Position numbers and translations under genes: made by a program. 64,000 nucleotides of DNA from Alteribacillus sp041949975 (GTDB taxonomy: Bacteria > Bacillota > Bacilli > Bacillales > Marinococcaceae), in the NCBI RefSeq assembly GCF_041949975.1, contig NZ_JBHFQG010000020.1, forward strand, positions 9,880 to 73,879, read 5' to 3'. Below are positions 32,760 to 40,597 of the stretch, in pieces. The notes under the pieces were generated by a model. It was not told the origin of the DNA. It searched no databases and saw only the letters and a program-made list of their open reading frames with translations. Within the stretch, counting starts at the first letter, position 1; every line of letters starts with the position of its first letter.

Positions 32760-32814
32760 GGGGCTGTCCCAATGGAAGGTTAAGCTGTGCTTCATTCCGG
32801 GTCAGCCTCTTTTT
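32760..32814 (+). terminator. long hairpin between dnaK and dnaJ
   Basis: GGGGCTG (32760-32766) pairs with CAGCCTC (32803-32809), with further inner pairing of CCC/GGG and AATG/CATT, followed by TTTTT. It probably ends most of the dnaK transcript. The left arm (GGGGCTGTCCCAATGG) resembles the repeat arms at 27635 and 34041. Confidence 0.7.
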
Positions 32815-32840
32815 ATGTTTTGAAAAAGAAAGACACACGG

Positions 32841-32874
32841 TTGAATAATTTTAAAAGATAATGATATGATTATC
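32841..32874 (+). promoter_or_regulatory. dnaJ promoter overlapping a GATAAT palindrome
   Basis: TTGAAT (32841-32846) and TATGAT (32865-32870) are 18 bases apart. The -10 lies in the inverted repeat GATAAT-N6-ATTATC (32857-32874), a possible operator of Fur/PerR-like appearance though the spacing is not that of a standard Fur box. Confidence 0.45.
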
Positions 32875-32905
32875 GTTATGGATTAGGGAACGGGAGTGAA
32901 GAGTG

Positions 32906-34021
32906 ATGAGTAAACGAGACTATTATGAAGTGCTTGGATTAGATGAAAATGCTTCGGTAGATGAAATAAAAAAAGCCTACAGAAAACTTGCCCGCAAATA
33001 TCACCCAGATGTGAACAAGGAAGAAGGAGCAGAAGAAAAATTTAAAGAAGTTAAAGAAGCATATGATACCCTCAGCGATCCACAGAAAAAAGCAAATTAT
33101 GACCAATTTGGTCATGCTGATCCAAACCAGGGATTTGGTGGTGCCGGCGGAGCTGGGGACTTTGGCGGTTTTGGCGATATTTTTGATATGTTTTTTGGAG
33201 GCGGACGCAGAGATCCGAATGCTCCGCGGCAGGGGTCTGACTTACAATATACAATGACTTTAACCTTTAAAGAAGCAGCTTTTGGGAAAGAAACTGAAAT
33301 TGAAATCCCCCGCGAAGAAACTTGCAGCACTTGTAATGGGAGTGGAGCTAAGCCTGGTACTAAGCCTGAAACATGTACAAAATGCGGTGGAGCTGGCCAG
33401 CTTAATATCGAACAAAATACTCCATTCGGCCGAGTGGTTAACAGACGTGTGTGTGACCGCTGCCAAGGTTCAGGGAAGATGGTTAAGGAAAAATGCGGCA
33501 CCTGTGGAGGCAATGGGAAAATCCGTAAAAATAAAAAAATCAGCATAAAAGTACCAGCAGGTGTAGATCATGGCCAGCAGATCCGGGTAGCTGGTCAAGG
33601 AGAACCCGGAGCAAATGGAGGTCCTCATGGTGATCTTTTTGTAGTGTTTAACGTAAAGCCCCATGAGTTCTTTGAGCGTGATGGAGACGATGTATACTGT
33701 GAAATGCCTCTGACTTTTGCACAGGCTGCACTTGGTGATGAAATAGAAGTTCCAACTCTTCGCAGTAAAGTGAAGCTGAAAATACCAGCTGGAACGCAAA
33801 CGGGTACTAGTTTCAGGCTTCGCAGTAAGGGTATTCCTAATGTTCATGGCAGGGGACAAGGAGATCAGCACGTTAAAGTTAGAGTTATTACTCCTAAACA
33901 GCTTAACGAAAAACAAAAAGAGCTTATTCGTGAATTTTCAGAGCTTAGTGGTGATGAACAAGTAGATGAACAAAGCCACAATTTTTTTGAGAAGGTAAAG
34001 CGCGCTTTTAAAGGAGAATAA
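32906..34021 (+). CDS. dnaJ: co-chaperone DnaJ (Hsp40)
   Basis: 371 residues. The J-domain has the HPD motif (KYHPDVN), followed by a Gly/Phe-rich linker (GFGGAGGAGDFGGFGDIFDMFFGGG) and four zinc-finger repeats (CSTCNGSGA, CTKCGGAGQ, CDRCQGSGK, CGTCGGNGK), then the C-terminal substrate domain. It stimulates DnaK ATPase. ATG at 32906 with GGGAGTGAAG upstream. It seems to have its own promoter in addition to read-through. Confidence 0.98.
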   Translation: MSKRDYYEVLGLDENASVDEIKKAYRKLARKYHPDVNKEEGAEEKFKEVKEAYDTLSDPQKKANYDQFGHADPNQGFGGAGGAGDFGGFGDIFDMFFGGGRRDPNAPRQGSDLQYTMTLTFKEAAFGKETEIEIPREETCSTCNGSGAKPGTKPETCTKCGGAGQLNIEQNTPFGRVVNRRVCDRCQGSGKMVKEKCGTCGGNGKIRKNKKISIKVPAGVDHGQQIRVAGQGEPGANGGPHGDLFVVFNVKPHEFFERDGDDVYCEMPLTFAQAALGDEIEVPTLRSKVKLKIPAGTQTGTSFRLRSKGIPNVHGRGQGDQHVKVRVITPKQLNEKQKELIREFSELSGDEQVDEQSHNFFEKVKRAFKGE

Positions 34022-34040
34022 AGACGACACTCATTTAAAA

Positions 34041-34287
34041 TGGGGCTGTCTAAAAAGGTTAGTTTAGGTCCTCTAGCAACCGGAATATACGAGACTCCAG
34101 CGGGAAAAGCGGTGTGTGAAGACCCCGCAGTGAGCTGTTTTTCCTCACGAGGAGGCTGAGCCGCCGCCCGCGGCAAAGAAGACACTACGAGAACGAGCAA
34201 AGAGAGTTGGAGTAGGTGTCGCACTTGTGCCCTGAGGGTGAAAGCGAGTATATTCCAGTTGCGGAACTGACTTATGGGACAGCTCCA
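34041..34287. mobile_element. MITE-like repeat with terminal inverted repeats
   Basis: The element of about 247 bases begins TGGGGCTGTC and ends GACAGCTCCA (9 of 10 inverted match). Inner arms GCAACCGGAATATAC (34076-34090) and GTATATTCCAGTTGC (34248-34262) pair at 14 of 15. The centre is GC-rich (GAGACTCCAGCGGG, GACCCCGCAG, CACGAGGAGGCTGAGCCGCC) and unlike the AT-rich neighbours. Similar 'GACTCC-GCGGG...GACCCCGCAG...GAGGAGGCT' repeats are, as I recall, widespread between genes in Bacillaceae. It encodes no transposase. The insertion target or duplication cannot be seen with certainty. Confidence 0.65.
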
Positions 34288-34330
34288 TCTAAATGAAAAT
34301 TGGCAGTCGAGCGCACAGAAAATATTAGGG

Positions 34331-34396
34331 ACAAGCGCACAAATAAGTCAGGCCCGCTATAATATTTGCGGGCTGGCCATAGCGCTTGTGCTTTTC
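34331..34396 (+). terminator. nested hairpin upstream of prmA
   Basis: ACAAGCGC (34331-34338) pairs with GCGCTTGT (34382-34389) around an inner GGCCCGC / GCGGGC stem, followed by GCTTTTC. It could end dnaJ read-through or act as an attenuator for prmA, whose start is 28 bases downstream of the stem. Confidence 0.5.
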
Positions 34397-34416
34397 TTAT
34401 TGGAGCTGGTGTAGTA

Positions 34417-35355
34417 GTGAAGTGGATTGAATTTGGTGTCCATACGACACAGGAAGCTGTTGAACCGATTTCTAATATTTTACACGAAGCAGGTGCAAGT
34501 GGGGTAGTAATTGAAGACTCGGATGATCTTCAAAAGGACTGGCATGGAACAGAAGACGAAATTTTCGAGCTTTCTGCTGAGGATTATCCAGAAGAAGGTG
34601 TATTAGTTAAGGCATACTTTCCGATAAACAGTTTTGCAAAAGAAACTGCAGAAGGAGTAAAGCAATCGATTAATGATTTGCTGCTTCATAATATTGATAT
34701 TGGAAGAAATGAAGTAACCTTAACAGAAGTGCATGAAGAAGATTGGGCAGAAGCATGGAAAAAGTATTATAAACCTGTAAAAGTCACACAGTCTTTAACC
34801 ATCGCACCTAGCTGGGAAAATTATAAACCTGTGTCAAGTGATGAACACGTTATTGAATTGGATCCGGGCATGGCTTTTGGAACTGGAACACACCCATCTA
34901 CAATTCTTTGTTTACAAGCTTTAGAACAAATTATTAAAGGCGGAGAATCAGTAATTGATGTAGGAACTGGCTCTGGAATTCTTTCTATAGCTGCGGCAAA
35001 ATTTGGAGCAGAAAAAGTACATGCGCTGGATTTAGATTCCACAGCAGTAGAAAGTGCGCAGGCGAATGTTTCCTTTAACCGTACCGATCATATAATTGAT
35101 GTGAAGCAAAATAATCTTCTAGATAGCACACATGAACCAGCAGATGTAATTGTTGCAAATATTCTTGCTGATATTATTATTCGTATGACAGAGGAAGCAT
35201 ATCACTTACTGAATGCTGGAGGATACTTTATTACTTCTGGTATAATTTCAGGTAAAAAGGAAGAGGTAAAAGAAAAGCTGCTTAAACATAATTTTGTTAT
35301 TCAAGAAACCATTGAAATGGAAGATTGGGTAGCCTTTGTTGCTCAAAAAAACTAA
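34417..35355 (+). CDS. prmA: ribosomal protein L11 methyltransferase PrmA
   Basis: 312 residues. The N-terminal substrate domain includes HTTQEAVEPISNILHEAGASGVVIED. The SAM-binding domain has AFGTGTHPSTILCLQAL, VIDVGTGSGILSIAAAKFGA, the ALDLDSTAVESA loop, and DVIVANILADII. It trimethylates L11. GTG at 34417 matches the family start (KWIEFGVHTT), with GGAG about 11 bases upstream; the longer frame runs into the hairpin. It is followed by rsmE with overlap (20 bases of reading frame, none of coding after start choice). Confidence 0.96.
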   Translation: MKWIEFGVHTTQEAVEPISNILHEAGASGVVIEDSDDLQKDWHGTEDEIFELSAEDYPEEGVLVKAYFPINSFAKETAEGVKQSINDLLLHNIDIGRNEVTLTEVHEEDWAEAWKKYYKPVKVTQSLTIAPSWENYKPVSSDEHVIELDPGMAFGTGTHPSTILCLQALEQIIKGGESVIDVGTGSGILSIAAAKFGAEKVHALDLDSTAVESAQANVSFNRTDHIIDVKQNNLLDSTHEPADVIVANILADIIIRMTEEAYHLLNAGGYFITSGIISGKKEEVKEKLLKHNFVIQETIEMEDWVAFVAQKN

Positions 35356-35377
35356 CATCAGCTGGAGTGGCATCCCT

Positions 35378-36124
35378 ATGCAGAGGTATTTCGTGAAACC
35401 TGAAAATATGTCAGACTCTCATGTTTTGATTACCGGAGAAGATGTTAAACATATTACGAAGGTAATGAGATTGGACACAGGAGATAAAATTGTCTGCCTG
35501 AACAATCGAGGCAGGCAGGTACTGTGCAGTATTAATAAAGTTGAAAAAGATATAGTGAAAGCAGACATTTTGCAAGATATACAAGAGAATAATGAATTAC
35601 CAGTAGAGGTTACAATTGCTCAAGCACTGATTAAAGGAGACAAGCTTGATTTTGTCATTCAAAAAGGAACAGAATTCGGTGCTGCAGCATTCTATCTCTT
35701 TTCGGCAGAGCGATCTGTTGTAAAATGGGATGGGAAAAAAATAAATAAAAAACTAGAACGTTTGGAAAAAATAGCGAAAGAAGCAGCAGAGCAATCAGGA
35801 AGGCTTATTATCCCTCCTATTAAATTTTTTCCTCGCTGGGAAGAAATGCTGCAAGAAAGCAGCTGTTTTGAGGCTAATGTTTTTTTATATGAAGAAAACG
35901 CAAAGAGAAACATGCATAGTGACCTGTCAAAAGTGATGGAATCTTTACCTGCCTCCATTATGGCGATAATTGGACCAGAAGGAGGAGTAAGTGAAGAGGA
36001 AGCTTCGGCTTATAAATACCAGCACTTTCTTAATGTCAGTTTAGGGCCCAGGATTTTACGAAGTGAATCTGCTTCGTTGTATCTTTTGGCTGCTCTATCC
36101 TATCAATATGAATTACTGAGGTGA
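35378..36124 (+). CDS. rsmE: 16S rRNA (uracil1498-N3)-methyltransferase RsmE
   Basis: 248 residues. An N-terminal PUA-like domain (MQRYFVKPENM ... VKHITKVMRLDTGDKIVCLNNRGRQ) and a C-terminal SPOUT knot (QKGTEFGAAAFYLFSAERSV ... EAAEQSGRLIIPPI ... IIGPEGGVSEEEA ... LGPRILRSESASLYLLAALSY). GPEGG and LGPRILRSETA-like motifs are diagnostic. The start at 35378 has GGAGTGG 7 bases upstream. Operon with prmA and mtaB. Confidence 0.96.
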   Translation: MQRYFVKPENMSDSHVLITGEDVKHITKVMRLDTGDKIVCLNNRGRQVLCSINKVEKDIVKADILQDIQENNELPVEVTIAQALIKGDKLDFVIQKGTEFGAAAFYLFSAERSVVKWDGKKINKKLERLEKIAKEAAEQSGRLIIPPIKFFPRWEEMLQESSCFEANVFLYEENAKRNMHSDLSKVMESLPASIMAIIGPEGGVSEEEASAYKYQHFLNVSLGPRILRSESASLYLLAALSYQYELLR

Positions 36125-36130
36125 ATTGTC

Positions 36131-37465
36131 ATGTCCACTGTCGCCTTTCATACACTTGGCTGTAAAGTCAACCATTATGAAACTGAAGCCATTTGGCAGC
36201 TCTTTAAGAAGGAAGGGTATGAAAAGACTGATTTTGAACAACGGGCAGATGTTTATGTTATTAATACATGCACTGTGACTAATACGGGAGATAAAAAAAG
36301 CCGGCAGGTTATTAGAAGAGCTATAAGAAAAAATCCAGAAGCTGTAATTTGTGTAACCGGCTGCTATGCTCAGACATCGCCGTCTGAAATCATGAATATA
36401 CCCGGTGTAGATATAGTTGTCGGCACACAAGACCGTTCTAAAATGATTGGGTATATCAAACAATTTCAAAAAGAACGCCAGCCAATTAACGGCGTCGGAA
36501 ATATAATGAAAACCAGGGTATATGAAGAGTTGGATGTCCCTAATTTTACGGATAGAACAAGAGCGTCCCTAAAGATACAAGAAGGCTGTAATAACTTCTG
36601 TACATTTTGTATTATACCGTGGGCAAGAGGACTGCTTCGCTCTAGAAAACCGGAAGATGTTCTCTCGCAGGCTAAACAGCTTGTAGAAGCTGGGTATAAA
36701 GAGATTGTTTTAACTGGTATTCATACGGGCGGGTATGGTGAAGATATGAAAAATTACAGCCTGTCTGATTTACTAAAAGAGTTAGAAGAAGTAGAGGGGC
36801 TAAAGCGCATCCGTATCTCATCCATTGAAGCCAGCCAAATAACAGATGAGGTTATAGAAGTTATCGGACAGTCGAAAAAAATTGTCAATCACCTGCATAT
36901 CCCGCTTCAATCCGGTTCTAACGCGGTTCTCAAGAGAATGAGAAGAAAATACACTACTGAATTTTTTGCAGAGAGATTAGCCAACTTGAAAAAAGCACTC
37001 CCCGGTCTTGCTGTTACGTCTGATGTTATTGTTGGTTTTCCAGGGGAAAGTGAAGAAGAATTTAACGAAACCTATAAATTCATAGCTGAAAACAAATTCT
37101 CAGAGTTACATGTGTTTCCTTATTCAAAGCGAACAGGCACTCCAGCAGCTCGTATGGAGAACCAGGTGGAAGAGGAAGAAAAAAACCGAAGAGTCCATTC
37201 TTTAATTGAACTTTCCAATCAATTAGCTAAAGAATATGCCTCTTCATATGAGGGCAGCGTTCTTGATGTGATTCCAGAAGAAAAAGATAAAGAAACCGGA
37301 TTGTTGACAGGGTATACTTCTAACTATATGAAAGTTAAATTTTCAGGAAATGAAGAGATGATTGGAAAAATAATTAAAGTAAAAGTAATTAAGTCTGGTT
37401 ATCCTTTTAATATTGGTGAATTTGTTCGAGCAGCAGATGACCATGAAGAAATGGTATTAGCTTAG
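36131..37465 (+). CDS. mtaB: tRNA A37 methylthiotransferase MtaB
   Basis: 444 residues. The UPF0004 domain has a Cys-based cluster (TLGCKVNHYETEAI, NTCTVTN, VTGCYAQ), the radical SAM domain has CNNFCTFCIIPWARG, and a TRAM domain sits at the C-terminus. The order and the LGCKVN start mark the MtaB/YqeV branch, which converts t6A to ms2t6A at tRNA position 37. ATG 6 bases after the rsmE stop. Confidence 0.96.
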   Translation: MSTVAFHTLGCKVNHYETEAIWQLFKKEGYEKTDFEQRADVYVINTCTVTNTGDKKSRQVIRRAIRKNPEAVICVTGCYAQTSPSEIMNIPGVDIVVGTQDRSKMIGYIKQFQKERQPINGVGNIMKTRVYEELDVPNFTDRTRASLKIQEGCNNFCTFCIIPWARGLLRSRKPEDVLSQAKQLVEAGYKEIVLTGIHTGGYGEDMKNYSLSDLLKELEEVEGLKRIRISSIEASQITDEVIEVIGQSKKIVNHLHIPLQSGSNAVLKRMRRKYTTEFFAERLANLKKALPGLAVTSDVIVGFPGESEEEFNETYKFIAENKFSELHVFPYSKRTGTPAARMENQVEEEEKNRRVHSLIELSNQLAKEYASSYEGSVLDVIPEEKDKETGLLTGYTSNYMKVKFSGNEEMIGKIIKVKVIKSGYPFNIGEFVRAADDHEEMVLA

Positions 37466-37496
37466 TATCCTATAGACAGAAAGGAATAAAAAAATT

Positions 37497-38165
37497 ATGA
37501 ATTCGTTAGCTCGTTTAATTGATCATACATTGCTAAAACCCGAATCAACTGTAGAGCAAATAATCAACCTTTCAAAAGAAGCAAAACAGTATGAGTTTGC
37601 TTCTGTTTGTGTTAACCCATCTATGGTGCCGGCCGCATTTGAAGTGTTAAAAGAAACCAATGTTAAAGTCTGCACAGTCATTGGTTTTCCTTTGGGAGCG
37701 ACGATGCCCGAAGTGAAAGCTTTTGAAACGAAAAATGCCATTGCCAATGGAGCTTCTGAAATAGATATGGTATTAAACATAGGAGCTCTAAAGAGTGGCC
37801 AGGAAGAACAAGTAAGAGCTGATATAGAAGCGGTTGTACAAGCTGCAAAAGAAAAAGCTATTGTTAAAGTAATCATAGAAACAGTATTACTGACAGATGA
37901 TGAAAAGGTAAATGCTTGTCAGTTAGCCGTGCAGGCTGGAGCTGATTTTGTCAAAACTTCTACAGGATTTGCAGGCGGTGGTGCCACTGTAGAAGATGTG
38001 AAGTTAATGAAAAATACTGTTGGTGAAAAAGCAAAAGTGAAAGCCAGCGGAGGCGTTCGTGATAAACAAACTGCACTTGCAATGGTAGAAGCAGGTGCGG
38101 AACGGATCGGCACGAGTTCTGGTGCATCTATTGTATCGGGCAAAGAGGGATCAGCCGATTATTAA
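37497..38165 (+). CDS. deoC: deoxyribose-phosphate aldolase
   Basis: 222 residues. The sequence LIDHTLLKPESTVEQI, the VCVNPSMVPAA motif, IDMVLNIGALKSGQ, VIIETVLL and the Schiff-base lysine in ADFVKTSTGFAGGGAT, then ASGGVRD and RIGTSSG. It splits 2-deoxyribose-5-phosphate to glyceraldehyde-3-phosphate and acetaldehyde in nucleoside salvage. In B. subtilis the gene lies elsewhere with nupC and pdp; here it follows mtaB. AGAAAGGAA precedes the ATG. Confidence 0.96.
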   Translation: MNSLARLIDHTLLKPESTVEQIINLSKEAKQYEFASVCVNPSMVPAAFEVLKETNVKVCTVIGFPLGATMPEVKAFETKNAIANGASEIDMVLNIGALKSGQEEQVRADIEAVVQAAKEKAIVKVIIETVLLTDDEKVNACQLAVQAGADFVKTSTGFAGGGATVEDVKLMKNTVGEKAKVKASGGVRDKQTALAMVEAGAERIGTSSGASIVSGKEGSADY

Positions 38166-38228
38166 ACAGGTTTGTTAAATTAATAATTCACTCACCCCCT
38201 ATATTATCAATGTTACATGAAAGGCTTA

Positions 38229-38257
38229 TTGCTTTTTTTGTAGTTTTGTTTTATAAT
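38229..38257 (+). promoter_or_regulatory. sigma-A promoter of rpsU
   Basis: TTGCTT (38229-38234) and TATAAT (38252-38257), 17 bases apart, leaving a leader of about 128 bases before rpsU. Confidence 0.65.
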
Positions 38258-38391
38258 TTGTTAAAATAGCCAATATGTTTCTGTTAAATATGTTCTTTGC
38301 TGAGAGCAAAGGAGAGCTGTAAGTGTACAGGCAGTTTCTCATATTTTGATAGAGTATTGGCTGTATTGGTTGTTCGGAGGGAGGGAATCAT

Positions 38392-38565
38392 ATGGCTGAG
38401 ACCCGGGTTCGCAAGAACGAGAATATTGATGCCGCTCTTCGCCGTTTCAAGCGCTCGCTTTCTAAAGAAGGAACTTTGGCAGAAGTTCGTAAACGTAAGC
38501 ATTACGAAAAGCCGAGTGTGAAACGCAAGAAGAAGTCAGAAGCGGCTAGAAAACGAAAGTTCTAA
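38392..38565 (+). CDS. rpsU: 30S ribosomal protein S21
   Basis: 57 residues beginning MAETRVRKNENIDAALRRFKRSLSKEGTLAEVRKRKHYEKPSV and ending in a very basic tail (KRKKKSEAARKRKF). Typical bS21. It has a strong GGAGGGAGGG site 5-6 bases upstream of the ATG. It is followed closely by yqeY, as in all Bacilli. S21 sits at the mRNA exit region of the 30S subunit. Confidence 0.97.
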   Translation: MAETRVRKNENIDAALRRFKRSLSKEGTLAEVRKRKHYEKPSVKRKKKSEAARKRKF

Positions 38566-38590
38566 GAGAGGATGCTTAACACTGGAACTC

Positions 38591-39025
38591 ATGGATCGTT
38601 TAAATGAAGATATGAAAAGTGCTTTAAAAGCTAAAGAGAAAAAGCGGCTTTCTGTTATTCGCGGAGTTAAATCTTCCCTTCAAAATGAATCCATTAAATT
38701 TGGAAGACCTTTGAATGAAGAAGAAGCGATTAATGTGTTGAATCGCGAACAAAAACAACGGAAAGATTCCCTCCATGAGTTTAAGAAAGCAGGCAGAGAA
38801 GATTTAGCACAAGAAACAGAGGAAGAATTACGGATTCTCTCTGAATATTTGCCAAAACAGCTTACGGAAGATGAGCTTGAAAGTATTGTAAAAGAAATGA
38901 TACAGGAAACTGGCGCTTCTTCAAAAAGCGATATGGGAAAAGTGATGTCTGCTATTATGCCAAAAGTAAAAGGCAAGGCAGATGGTGCAAAAGTTAATCA
39001 GCTTGTTCAAAAGCATTTGTCTTAA
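38591..39025 (+). CDS. yqeY: YqeY/GatB-like protein
   Basis: 144 residues in the ATG frame. The YqeY signature is RLSVIRGVKSSLQNESIKFGRPLNEEEAINVLNREQKQRKDSLHEFKKAGREDLA and KSDMGKVMSAIMPKVKGKADGAKVNQLVQ, similar to the tail domain of GatB. The only good ribosome-binding site (AGAGG) is about 20 bases before the ATG, and an in-frame CTG at 38582 is better placed and matches the family length. It may affect tRNA-dependent amidation; the role is unproven. Confidence 0.92.
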   Translation: MDRLNEDMKSALKAKEKKRLSVIRGVKSSLQNESIKFGRPLNEEEAINVLNREQKQRKDSLHEFKKAGREDLAQETEEELRILSEYLPKQLTEDELESIVKEMIQETGASSKSDMGKVMSAIMPKVKGKADGAKVNQLVQKHLS

Positions 39026-39030
39026 TCAAG

Positions 39031-39060
39031 GAGCATCTCCTATCCGGAGGTGCTCTTTTT
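39031..39060 (+). terminator. rpsU-yqeY terminator
   Basis: GAGCATCTCC / GGAGGTGCTC, a 10-bp stem (one G-T pair), 5-base loop and TTTTT. Confidence 0.9.
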
Positions 39061-39134
39061 AGTTTTGATAAATTGCCCAATTATGGTAGAGATTCATAAA
39101 AATGATATAATAATTAATAATACCTAAGTTATTT

Positions 39135-39160
39135 TGAAACCTTTTATTAAACCGCTCGTA
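39135..39160 (+). promoter_or_regulatory. sigma-W-type promoter of nfeD-floA
   Basis: TGAAAC (39135-39140), 16 bases, CGTA (39157-39160): an exact match to the extracytoplasmic-function sigma-W consensus. The same operon (yqeZ-floA-yqfB) belongs to the sigma-W envelope-stress regulon in B. subtilis. Confidence 0.85.
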
Positions 39161-39177
39161 TAATATATCGTCCCTGT

Positions 39178-39196
39178 CATAATCATTATCATTATG
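39178..39196. promoter_or_regulatory. Fur-like box just after the sigma-W start site
   Basis: The 19 bases read on the minus strand match the Fur consensus GATAATGATAATCATTATC at 16 of 19 positions. It lies 17-36 bases past the CGTA box, where bound Fur could block transcription. The AT-rich sequence makes chance matches possible. Confidence 0.4.
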
Positions 39197-39254
39197 AATT
39201 TTAACTGCCTGCCTACATAGAGAATGAAACGCAAACAAAAAGCGAGGGAAGAGA

Positions 39255-40571
39255 ATGTTCAAATATAATAAAATCATAGTCTTCCTGTTTTGTATCATTG
39301 TTTTCTTTTCAGGTTCTCAACCTGGGTATTCCCAATCTTCTTCGGAGGATTTAGTATATGTGATTCCAGTAGAACAGACAGTCGAACGAGGACTGGAAGC
39401 ATTTCTCGAGCGATCTGTGAACGAAGCAGAAGAGGCAGGGGCTGACCATATAATTTTTGAAATTGATACTCCTGGCGGGGCAGTTGATGCAGCAGGCAAT
39501 ATCGCTTCGATTATAAGAAATGCCCCCGTATCTACTACTGCCTTCGTTACAGAAGAAGCTATGTCTGCTGGAGCTTTTATCGCATTAAATGCAGGCGAGA
39601 TAGCGATGGCACCCGGCACAGAAATGGGAGCCGCACAGGTTATAGATGGATCAGGAAATGCAGCAGGTGATAAAGCTCAATCAGCTTGGATCGCCAATAT
39701 GAAGGGAGCAGCCGAGTTAAATGGAAGAGATCCAGAATATGCTATAGCTATGGCTGATCCTTCTATTGACCTTGAAGAATACCGTGCTGGAGAAGGAAGT
39801 CTTTTATCGTTAACTGCTTCCGAAGCTCAAGAAGTAGGATACGCAGAATACATCGTGGAGGATAGAGAAGAATTACTTTCTGTGCTAGATTATGAAAATG
39901 CTGAGGTGCAAGAAGCGGATGTTACTATTGCCGAGCATATTGCACGCTTTGTTACTAATCCCATTATTATTCCAATTTTATTAAGTATAGGAAGCTTAGG
40001 TTTAATTCTTGAATTATATTCTCCTGGTTTTGGAATACCAGGTATTATGGGTGCTGGTTCTCTATTTTTATTTTTTTTCGGCCACGCGATTGCTGGTTTT
40101 GCAGGGGCTGAGTCGATAGTCCTGTTTGTGGCAGGCTTAGTTTTACTTCTTATAGAATTGTTTGTACCCGGCTTTGGAATCTTCGGAATCTTAGGTATAG
40201 GAGCCATTATTGGCAGCATGATACTAGCTTCTTTTTCAACATTAAATATAGTATTGTCTATTTTAATTGCAGCCGTTATATCTATAGCTGCAGCTGCAAT
40301 TCTATTTACCATGTTTGGAAAAAGAGGTCCTATGAAACGATTAGTCCTTGAGGACTCGGTTAATACGGACGAAGGGTATATATCCAACATCAGCCGGGAT
40401 GAGCTTATGGGAAAAACAGGAGAAACATTAACTCCTTTACGGCCTTCTGGGTCGATTATGGTGGGGGAGGAAAGGCTTGACGTTGTAACGGAAGGAGGAT
40501 ATATTGAACAAGGTGAGAATGTGAAAATAGTAGCTGTACGTGGATCAAGGATTATTGTACGAAAACTTTAG
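39255..40571 (+). CDS. yqeZ: NfeD-type membrane-bound serine protease (YqeZ)
   Basis: 438 residues. A signal peptide (IIVFLFCIIVFFSGSQPGYSQ), a ClpP-class protease domain with EIDTPGGAVDAAGNI, the catalytic Ser in EEAMSAGAFIALNA, and AAQVIDGSG, then three or four membrane helices (PIIIPILLSIGSLGLILELYSPGFGIPGIMGAGSLFLFFFGHAIAGF and on) and a C-terminal OB-fold NfeD domain. It works with the flotillin-like FloA in membrane microdomains. ATG at 39255 after GAGGGAAGAGA. Confidence 0.95.
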   Translation: MFKYNKIIVFLFCIIVFFSGSQPGYSQSSSEDLVYVIPVEQTVERGLEAFLERSVNEAEEAGADHIIFEIDTPGGAVDAAGNIASIIRNAPVSTTAFVTEEAMSAGAFIALNAGEIAMAPGTEMGAAQVIDGSGNAAGDKAQSAWIANMKGAAELNGRDPEYAIAMADPSIDLEEYRAGEGSLLSLTASEAQEVGYAEYIVEDREELLSVLDYENAEVQEADVTIAEHIARFVTNPIIIPILLSIGSLGLILELYSPGFGIPGIMGAGSLFLFFFGHAIAGFAGAESIVLFVAGLVLLLIELFVPGFGIFGILGIGAIIGSMILASFSTLNIVLSILIAAVISIAAAAILFTMFGKRGPMKRLVLEDSVNTDEGYISNISRDELMGKTGETLTPLRPSGSIMVGEERLDVVTEGGYIEQGENVKIVAVRGSRIIVRKL

Positions 40572-40597
40572 TCATAATTGAACGAGGAGGAATGGAA

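Noticed and set aside
33112..33916. Several minus-strand ORFs opposite dnaJ
   Set aside because: They mirror the Gly- and Cys-rich repeats of DnaJ and have no independent support.
39059..39298. Minus-strand ORF upstream of yqeZ
   Set aside because: It covers the sigma-W promoter and Fur-like box, and resembles no known protein.
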